A DNA stretch of 64,000 bases, from contig CM119267.1 of NCBI GenBank assembly GCA_051294375.1, positions 20,151,476-20,215,475 on the forward strand, written 5' to 3'. A model generated the notes under the pieces. It did no database searches and was not told where the DNA came from. It saw only the letters and a list, made by a program, of their open reading frames with translations. The stretch's first letter is position 1, and each line of letters starts with the position of its first letter. Both the position numbers and the translations under genes were made by a program. The stretch comes from Paraspadella gotoi. Taxonomy: Eukaryota; Chaetognatha. Shown here piece after piece: positions 55,623 to 64,000 of the stretch.

Positions 55623-56138
55623 CTTTTTTTTTTTTTTTACAAAAAATTTTTAGATATAATAGTGGTTCACTAATGTAAAAAACGAGCCGCGAACAGGGCG
55701 CGAACCGGGTCCTTTGGGTAGAGAATAGCTCACGCTACGTCGCCCCATAAGTACTGCTGATTCTTTAACGAGTAAAGGGCTGTAGAGCTCTCTTCTCTCT
55801 CTCTTTTAATTATTTATTATCGCTCTTTTCTCTTTCTCTTTTTCTCTGCAGCGGCTGTCTCTCTTCCTCTCTCTTTTCTCTCTCTCTCTCTGTCTCTCTG
55901 TCTCTTGTGTTTCTGTCCCTATCTCGATCCGATCTTTTGCGTGATCGTTTGTTTTTTGAAAATTCTGATTATTTTTTTCCTTCTAAAAACTTTTATTATG
56001 CCATTTATTCCGCGCTTTTTTCAAACAAAATCCCATATTTTCATCCGAGATTTTCGTGGATTATTTCTCTTCTCTCCTCATCTCCTCGTCTCTCTCTTCT
56101 CTCTCTCTCTCTTCTTCATCTCCTCTCTCTCTTTCTCT

Positions 56139-56180
<42 letters not shown>

Positions 56181-56589
56181 CTTCTCCTTCACTCATACAC
56201 GCATTTGTTGTTTATTGACTATCATCGCATCCAATGAATGACATCATCGAATCAAGAATGCAATCATCGCATCACTGAATGACTATCTCACAGCGTGAAT
56301 GACATCATCGCACATAATTCATATCATGAATCAATAATACAATTCCTATTACATCAATATTACTATTACATCAATCATATTATATTACCTCAATCAATTA
56401 CTAGTACATCAACAATTCGTTTATCGCATGATTCATTCGTTTTTTTCCCGGTTTTTTTCATTAATTTTCTATGATAGTGGGCTCTGGCTCGATCTTGAGT
56501 CTTTTAAGATTTTTTTATATTTTATGTCTCTTCTCTCTCTCTCTCTCTCACTCTCTCTCTTTTCTCTCTCACTCTCTCTCTCTTCTCTC

Positions 56590-56620
<31 letters not shown>

Positions 56621-57000
56621 TTTATCGACAATAGCGACGATCCCTTATGCTTTAAGATTTTTTAACTTGCATCTTTTTTCAATTGCATAATTTTTTCAAC
56701 TTGCATTCCGTCAAAACTTTATATCTAGCTTCTTCACTCACTTTCCTACCGGCTCACAAATTTCATCTCAATCTATCATGTTTAAAATAATAAAAAGATT
56801 CAAGTCAAATGTGACTCATATTATTTTTCATTAAACTCATTTCCACTGGTACTCCACTGAAAACTTTATATCCAGCTTCGTCATACGTTTTCCTACCACA
56901 CACAAAAATTTCAATCTCAATTCTATCCATCCAATTATGATTAATTTAGAGTATTTATTGGTTAAAATAAGTAAAAAGATTTTAGTAATTCGACTTATTT
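55110..57000 (-). repeat. Interspersed element, inverted copy of 1-1950
   Basis: Reverse complement of window positions 1-1950 with many small differences. It contains a CT array (56,091-56,176) and a second CT array (56,526-56,621) at equivalent places, an imperfect palindrome GCGGGCAAAGCCCG near 55,290 and a tRNA-like segment at about 55,680-55,755 on the minus strand. Confidence 0.75.
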
Positions 57001-57860
57001 TTTCCATTTAAAATAATTTCCAATCACCATCCATCGAAATTTATATCCAGCTTTATCACACACTTTCCTACCCACACACAAAATTTAATTCCAATCCAAC
57101 CAGCCAATCACCAGTTATTTGAGCTTTTTGCTAATGACGGATGGACGATTGATTGACTAATTAATTAATATTTGATTAATTTATTACTAATTGATATATT
57201 AACTGATTAATTATTTGATTTATTAATACATCCTGCAGATACATTTAATATAAAAGGAAAAAGAAGCATATATCAATAGTAAAACAGGTTTTTTTTTTTT
57301 CCATTTAAACTCATTTCCACTCAAACTATTCCATCGAAACTTTATTTCCTGTTCAATCACACACTTTCCTACCAACATACAAAATTCCAGGCAAACAGCC
57401 CATCCACTCATGAGCAATTTGGTGTTCAAATAGTGAATATATTTTTTTTGTTTTTTCCATTTAAACTCATTTCCACTCGGACGATCCATCGAAACTAATA
57501 TCCAGCTCAATCACACACTTACCTATCCACACACAAAATTTCATTTAAATCCATCCATCCATACGAGTAATTGTGTTTTTTGCTAAGGGACGCCACGGAA
57601 CGGACGACCGCACGGACGGACGGACTAACGAGACGGAGCAGAGCGGACGAGTCGAACGGACATCATTTTTTTTGCTAATTTATCATAATTTCGATGTTTT
57701 CCTGACATATATAAGTCGTGTGCCCGACAATATTGAGGGCGGACGACGGACCAAATTAGTGATTATAAAAAGGCAGTTTATTAGAGTCGATCTGCTGATA
57801 AGCAGATCCGACTAAAAAAAAGAAACGGGCTCTCTGATTTCTTAACTTAAGACTTCTTAA
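56690..57860 (+). repeat. Array of about 100-150 bp modules plus shared 3' segment
   Basis: A module with landmarks TCATTTCCACT, CCATCGAAACT, TATATCCAGCT, CACACTTTCCTACC, ACACACAAAATTT and ATCCATCCA occurs about five times here. The last copy is followed by GACGGACGGAC and CATCATTTTTTTTG, then a block ending near the GCAGATCCGACTAAAAAAAA stretch. The same order recurs at 62,030-62,680. Confidence 0.75.
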
Positions 57861-58431
57861 CTTAAGCGGTCCAACAATGCATGTCATCTTCTATTTCGAA
57901 ATATAAACTTCGTTTGTCGGACTAGATTAGCCGACTAATGTAGTTCCACTCGGATTAATATAAAAACATTTTCTGGAGCCTTATCTTTCCATTTTTTTCA
58001 TTTCCCTTTCTCTGTTATCATCGCTGGCGACGACATAAGGTTGTGTAAAGATAGAAAAAGATAAAAGTCATAATTCGTTTGTTTTCTTTTTCTAAATACA
58101 AGAGCACTCGTATTTTGCACCCGTCATTAAGACAATTCCTCGTAAAAATAGACAATAGATTGTAATTATATATCGACTATTGGCTATTGTCAATTGTCTA
58201 TTGTCCCTTCACGGCAACTGTGAGAATTAATTTTTATTTCATGTACTGATTTTAAGTTTGTCATGGATCTACGTAAGATTGAATTTTCTTTTGTGACCTA
58301 GCTTAGTTAAGAATAAAACGTATTATATAAAAAGCTAATGAGAAATTAAAAAGAAGCACCTTGAAAATAATTTATGCATAATAATTAATATTTAATTTTC
58401 TCCGACTTAAAATAAAAATATCCAAACTTAC

Positions 58432-59945
58432 CCAACTCCCCAAAACATCCTCACCGAAAAACGAAGCAGCTCTCAGCGGGCCGGGCGACCCTACCCTCGG
58501 CGGGTGGGACCGCCTAAATGTTGGCGAGGCCAGGGGCGATCTCCGTGCCGTGGGCGAGGCGGGGGCGGAGGGGCAGCCTCTCAGGGGCGCGGAGGAAGGG
58601 CGACCCGTCGCCGAAGTCGGTGTGGGCAAATGATGATGAAGGTGATGCTGAGGATGTGCGGTTGGGTGATGGTGATGGGGCTGGATCTGGATGGGCTTTC
58701 GTCCGAACTGCGGAGAGACTAGAGGCGACGAAGGAGACGGCGGGGAAAGGCCTTCGGGCTTCGTCGGCGCCCAGCGGACGAGGCGATGCGAATGCTGGTG
58801 CTGTTGATGCTGTTGATGCGAGTGTTGATGGAGAAGCGGCGGGGCGCTGCGGGTGGAGACGTTGGACGACGACGCCGACGTCGACAGCGATTGAGTCGCG
58901 AAGGGAAAGGATCCGTCCGTCGAACCAAGACGATTCTGACGCTTGACGCTGCGGCGTCCGCTGCGGCCGGCGCTGCCGACGCTACCGACGCTGCCTGAGC
59001 TGCCGGAGGCGACGATTCCGCCGCTCGAAGCGCCGACGACGACGCCGGAAGTGGGCGAGGTGGCGCTACGAGTCAACGGCGCCGGCGGCGGCGGCGAGGA
59101 TCTAGACCGCGCCGACGACGACGCCGCCGACGGTTCGGAAGACGATTCGGATTCGGACGACGACGCCGACGACGAAATCGACGAGTCCAACGCCTCGCAA
59201 GAGTCGTTCTTAGACGCCGAGATGGAACCGGATGCGGAGATGGAACCGGAAACGGAAGTGGAGGCGGAGAAGCGGGAGACGAAAAGGAGAGGATGGTCGG
59301 TGATGCCGGCGCCGCGAAGTGGAGGATTGGCGGGTTGGTGGGGAGGTACGGGTGGATGGTTTTGAGGTGGGAATTTGGGGGGAGTCGGGGATTGATCGAG
59401 CGCGGCGGGTTCAGCGTCGGCTGCGGCGTCGGCTGCGGCGTCGGCTTCCCCAGTTTTGACGCGTCGATCCGAGTTTAATTCGCTCGGTTCGGAATTCCTA
59501 TTACATCCCGAAGTTTGCCAGGTCGAGTTACATCCGGAATCCGATTGTTTTGAATTACATCCGTCTTTGAACGAACCGCATCCGGGTTCCGAGTCTGACG
59601 GGAGACGAGAAGGAGAAAGTGGAAGCGGAGAGGACGAAGCGAGAGGACATTCCGGAGAGAGAGGAGGAAGAGGAGGAGCTGGGTCGGGAGGCGGCTGCTG
59701 GGTGGGCTGCGGCGACCGGTTTCGACGCTGCGCCCGCTGCGGCCGCGGCGGCGACCCTCGCCGCTGCATGGTTTCCCCCGATTGGGCAGGTTCGTCCGAG
59801 GACGAACTTTTTTTATTTTTCGACTCGAGATTATGACTTTCCGCTAAGGAGGACGCGGCGGACGCAGCCGACGCCGTCGCTGCCGCCGCCGAGACGGACG
59901 CTGCGGTCTTGACGTTTTGTTGCGATGTCAAACGAGTTGTCGATT
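58432..59945 (-). CDS. Long Ser/Pro-rich exon, possibly 5' exon of PDE4 (unrecognised)
   Basis: A single open frame of about 504 codons runs from an acceptor (CTTTCAG at 59,946-59,952) to a strong donor (TTGG|GTAAGT). It ends ...FFGEDVLGSW in phase 0. The GC-rich, codon-structured sequence contrasts with its AT-rich surroundings. Composition is Ser/Ala/Pro-rich with a His/Gln tract (HQHSHQQHQQHQHSHR), His runs and a Cys repeat of GC(N/G)S type (about residues 115-145). If the frame starts inside, the first ATG is 59,769 (MQRRGSPPRPQ). I recognise no domain. It cannot splice in frame to the acceptor at 52,719 (which needs phase 1) but could join the phase-0 UCR1 exon at 48,928. It may instead belong to an unseen upstream gene. 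Confidence 0.5.
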
Positions 59946-59995
59946 CTGAAAGATAAGACGATTATCGATTGTTAATCGAATTATGTTACGGTGGT

Positions 59996-60058
59996 CAATG
60001 GACATTGGGTCATTGGACAATGGGTTTTTGGACATTGGGTCATTGGACAATGGGTAAA
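59996..60058. repeat. 30-bp tandem duplication
   Basis: Two copies of GACATTGGGTCATTGGACAA followed by TGGG, each preceded by related TGG units. Confidence 0.85.
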
Positions 60059-60061
60059 AAG

Positions 60062-62029
60062 TTAATTTCGAACATCGTTGTCGGGAAGAAACTTTCGTTG
60101 ATTCGTTTGATCCCTCACCGTCAGAATTTCATTTTTGTGCTGTTAAGTCGCGGTGCACAGTCTCGCTGCGAAAATTTTTATTCACGCTTATTCTCATGCA
60201 AAATTCTTACCTATGTGTGACCAAAATTTTTTGTTCTGTCTGATTACTAACACTATGCCTTATATTCGACGAACATAGGCTCTCTTTACCAGACTGATTT
60301 TCATCAGTAAGATCGCAAAAGATAATCAAAATATGTAAAAAATCAGGCTAAAAGTAGTCTTAAAACGGTTGACAAAATATCTTACCATTGTTATTGTAAT
60401 TGATCTGGTTAAACTTGCTCATTTAAAAAAAAGTTATATTCAAACTCAATTTATTACTAGAATCAAGAGCTATCTTTTAAACCTTATTTTTTCATTTAAA
60501 GGAAATTTAAGGCATAAACAATCAACCAAATATCTCTAAATCAGAAATGACAAAACAATATTGCTTTTTTTTCTAGTTTTTATATTCATTTTGTGGCTGT
60601 GACTTGTTTGGCGTTTTAAGAAAGATCTAAAGAGACATTTTTTGGGAAAAGCATCTTCTTAAACTTTTAGGTATAAAATTTTTATAAAAATATTTTAAGT
60701 TTTAGTATACTAAAATGATTTTTTAATTAATTAAAAAGTTGAATATTTTAAATTTTAGAAAAAAACATTTCTCATGGAGAATTATAAATAAGGAACTTGA
60801 GAAATAATTTTGCATTTGAAAAAAATTCAGATTTTTCCCAATCGATTTTGTCACAATCTGATGTTTTTATTTTTTGATTTTATTTATTTTTTATGCAAAA
60901 TTATAATTCTTCGTGAGCATGGTCTGAAAAAGTTATTTTTTTAAATTTTTCGTTTTTTATTTTTTTTTCTATTATGTTTTCCAATAAGTTATTCAAGGGG
61001 ATATGGAGGACAGTTTTTCTTATCTTATGTTATTGTGATCATTTGCTATTAATTTTATGAATCATTACTTTTTAATAATTAAATACGTAATGTTTTTTAT
61101 ATTAAAAAAAATTAATAAGTTTTTTCTCCTTATAAACATTGAAAAGAATTATTTTTTAATGTATCAAAGACTATAATTATAGAAATGATAATTATTGTCA
61201 ATATTAACAAAAGAAAATGAAAGGTGAATTTGGAATGTTTATGGCCAAACAAGCTGAGTAAGTAAGCAAAAGTTCTGAAATTGAGCAGAAACAAAAGAAA
61301 AAAGCGACAGAGAAAGAGTGAGGCAAAGAGATGAGAGCAAAAGAGCCAAAACAAAAGTAGAGAGAGAATTCTGATTGTTGTTTAAGAAGCGAAGGATTGC
61401 ACGTTCGAGGCTACCACAAATATTTTTTTTTTCGTAACCAGGAGACATCAGATAAGAAAGATATTGAATGTGACTTGAATTGATTGATTAATAAATTAAT
61501 TAATAGATAAATAAATTGATTTATTGAACAATAAATTGATTAAATTGACTGATTTAATTAAATTATTGAATAATTAATTGAATTAATTAACTGATTAATT
61601 ATTGATTAATTAATACATCTTGTATTTCAAATCGCGATCTGCCCATGGTCATTATTAATTAATAATAATTAATTAATAATTCATTCAAGTTAATAATTAA
61701 TAATTAATTCAAAGTTGCATTAATTATTTAATTATTTATAATTAATTTATTCAAAGTTATTCAAGTTATTGATTTGAAATGTTTGTTTTGATTTATTAAT
61801 AGACTGATTAATTAATTATTGATAAATTAATTGACTAATTGATTAATTAACTGATTAATTATTTGATTAATTAATACATCTTGTATTTCAAGTCGATTTG
61901 CCCATGGTTATTATCGGTAATTAATTAATTAATTAATAATTAATTAATAATTAATCAAGTTAATTAATTATTTAATTAATTAATAATTAATTTATTCAAG
62001 TTAATTATTTAATTAATTAGGCAATAATT
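60062..62029. other. AT-rich non-coding region
   Basis: No gene or upstream exon could be supported. 61,480-62,029 is dominated by ATTAATTA-type low-complexity sequence. A B-box-like CACGTTCGAGGCTACC followed by an oligo-T tract lies at about 61,400. Confidence 0.5.
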
Positions 62030-62680
62030 AATTGATCCAAAATGTTTGTTTTGATTGATTGGACTGATTAATTAATTAATTGATAAATTAATTGCCTAAT
62101 TGATTATTAACTGATTAATAATTTTATTAATTATATTCCATCTTCAGAATTTACATTTTAAAGAAAAAGAAAAAGAAGCATAATCTTAAGCATAAAACAG
62201 GTTTTTGTTTTTCTCACATTTAAACATCATTTTCCACTCCAACGATTCCATCGAAACTTGAAATTTCCAGTTTAAATCACAACTTTCTACCACATACAAA
62301 ATTTCACGTAAGCTCCCATCAAATAGTGAAATATATTTTTTGTTTTCCATAAAACTCATTTCCACCTCGGACGATCCATCAAACCTCATATCCAGCTCAA
62401 GCACACACTTCCCTACCCCACACACAAAATATTTCATTCCAATCCAATCCATCCAATCACGAGTAATTTGTATTTTTGTTTAGAGGTGGGACGGACGGAC
62501 GGACATCATTTTTTTTTGGGATAATTTTCATAATTTGATTTCTGGACATGATATAATGACCATGGCCCGTCAAGATGTGAGTGGGCGACCACACCCGACC
62601 CAAAGTAAATTATAAAGTCGGCGATCTCTGAAAGCAGACCAACCAAAAAAATAAAAAGAAAAAGTGAACGAGAAAAAAAG
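62030..62680 (+). repeat. Second copy of the modular repeat element
   Basis: Direct repeat of 57,130-57,830: AT-rich head, AAGAAGCATA and AAAACAGGTTTTT, two modules (62,220-62,310 and 62,350-62,460), GACGGACGGAC, CATCATTTTTTTTTG and the GAAAGCAGACC tail. More diverged, with many 1-2 base insertions. Confidence 0.75.
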
Positions 62681-63189
62681 AACGAAATTAAAACCTGAAT
62701 ATTTGCGAGAAGACGAGACGAGCCACCACCCCAAAATCGTGGTTTTCGGAACCAATCAACCTCAGACGGAATGCCAGTCAAGTAGCGCAGGAAGAAAACT
62801 TTTTCATTGGACAAATAAAACGATCAAGCAGAAGGAAGAGAGAGATAGCTAATATTGTAATTTTAAAAGAGAGAGAATAGAGAGAGAGAATAAAATAAAA
62901 TGAGGGGGAAATTTGTTAATTTTTATTTTATTTTTATAATTTTATATAAAATATTTCTCATTCTCTAATTATTTCTTTTTTTTTTCATTTTTTTTTTTTT
63001 TTTATTTTTTTTTTTATATATTTTTCTTTTTAAAACAGTAAACCAAACATATTAATAACTGTCCCACCCCCAATTTCAAGGACCTCGGACAACAACGCAA
63101 CAACGACGATGACGACGCCCATTTATTACAACGTTAAAAATACAAATTAAATTTAATAAACTCAAATGATCTTTACTTTCTAATTAAAA

Positions 63190-63345
63190 CTTACTCCACT
63201 AGCTGATTCCATTGAAATTTGAATTCCAGCCTCAATGAACCAGTTTTTTAATCACGGACAAAATTTCAACTCAAATTGAATTTATCAAACATAAGTAATA
63301 AGACTTGAAAGGTATGGGAGAAAAGACGGAAGACAGACAGATGGA
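63190..63345 (+). repeat. Degenerate isolated module of the same family
   Basis: Contains GATTCCATTGAAATTTGAA, TTCCAGCCTCAATGA, GGACAAAATTTCA and a GACAGACAGATGGAC tail, in the same order as the modules at 57 and 62 kb. Confidence 0.5.
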
Positions 63346-64000
63346 CAGACAAATGTTTAAAGTTTTTGATTATCAAACTGACAAGCTTAAACAAAGGAGA
63401 TTTCTGACTGCCATTTGTTTTTTTAAGAAGATATGTTTATCCCACGATTATAGAATAAAACCAATCTTCTTTATTAGTTTGAATTCTGACGACATTTATG
63501 TTATTTAACTGTAATCTGAGAGCATTAAAAAGATTTTGCATTAATTTTTATAATAACATTCACGGAGTACATGACCTAGGATGAGAAAAATAAAAAATGA
63601 AAAAATCAATAATGAAATTTCTTTTTTATAACTGCATAGTTTATTCTACGAGACTGTACATCGCGTCTTAAACCTCTTATTTCTTTAGACCCCGTTCTTT
63701 CTTTGTTTTCTCATTTTCTTTAATTTAGCAAAGTATTTTAGAAATAGATACCCAATTGTTGACCAGGACTAAGACGACACGAAGAAGCGTGCGGTTTGAA
63801 TTTCCCGTCCCGTCCCAATTGCTTCTTTCTTTTTCGTCCCATTTCAGGAAACCGGATGATCCAGTTCGTTGACCCGATTTCAGAACGAGATTCGCCAATG
63901 TCCCGGCTTGTTTTATGACACAAAAGGCAATGCGGTTGCTTCTTTAAAATGTTAGTGAGATAGTCGAGACTTTTATAACTTATAAAAGCTTGTACTATTG
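63346..64000. other. AT-rich window end without genes
   Basis: No supportable feature. Short ORFs at 63,305-63,508 and 63,738-63,923 show no motif. Confidence 0.5.

Overview
This is a eukaryotic, invertebrate-animal nuclear window. Genes are split by GT-AG introns. The proteins are typical of animals: a class I aldolase, a PDE4-type cAMP phosphodiesterase with UCR1 and UCR2, a Ly6/uPAR-type GPI protein and an M14 metallocarboxypeptidase. Three tRNA genes closely resemble their animal counterparts. Exons are GC-rich, introns and spacers are AT-rich, and GA/CT microsatellites are very abundant. I cannot name the phylum. The assembly is imperfect: there are eight N-gaps between about 16.6 and 24.4 kb, and several conserved exons carry indels that break the frame.

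Layout. 1-6 kb is repeat DNA: an element with an inverted copy at 55.1-57.0 kb, then a palindrome of about 4 kb centred near 3.92 kb. 6-8.6 kb is non-coding. 8.67-11.42 kb (minus) holds a complete seven-exon fructose-bisphosphate aldolase with a tRNA-Ile in intron 4 on the opposite strand. 11.4-16.4 kb is repeat-rich spacer. 16.42-32.91 kb (plus) is a metallocarboxypeptidase gene with a signal peptide; one of its introns contains a whole Ly6-type gene on the minus strand (18.90-23.38 kb), and another contains a minus-strand tRNA-Asn. 34.33-37.23 kb (plus) is a five-exon ankyrin-repeat/RING protein. 39.11-52.59 kb (minus) is a PDE4 gene with two alternative N-termini, a GC-AG intron and a large low-complexity N-terminal exon. 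A further long Ser/Pro-rich minus-strand exon at 58.43-59.95 kb may be another 5' exon of the same gene. A tRNA-Val lies on the plus strand at 54.46 kb. 57-64 kb is mostly AT-rich repeat DNA built from a recurring module of about 100-150 bp.

The genes show no obvious common pathway. The strongest architectural features are the nested and antisense arrangements (Ly6 gene inside the carboxypeptidase gene, tRNA genes antisense in introns), the PDE4 promoter choice that would include or remove the conserved RRESF PKA site, and the large inverted repeats. Exon limits were deduced by hand from splice sites, reading phase and family motifs.
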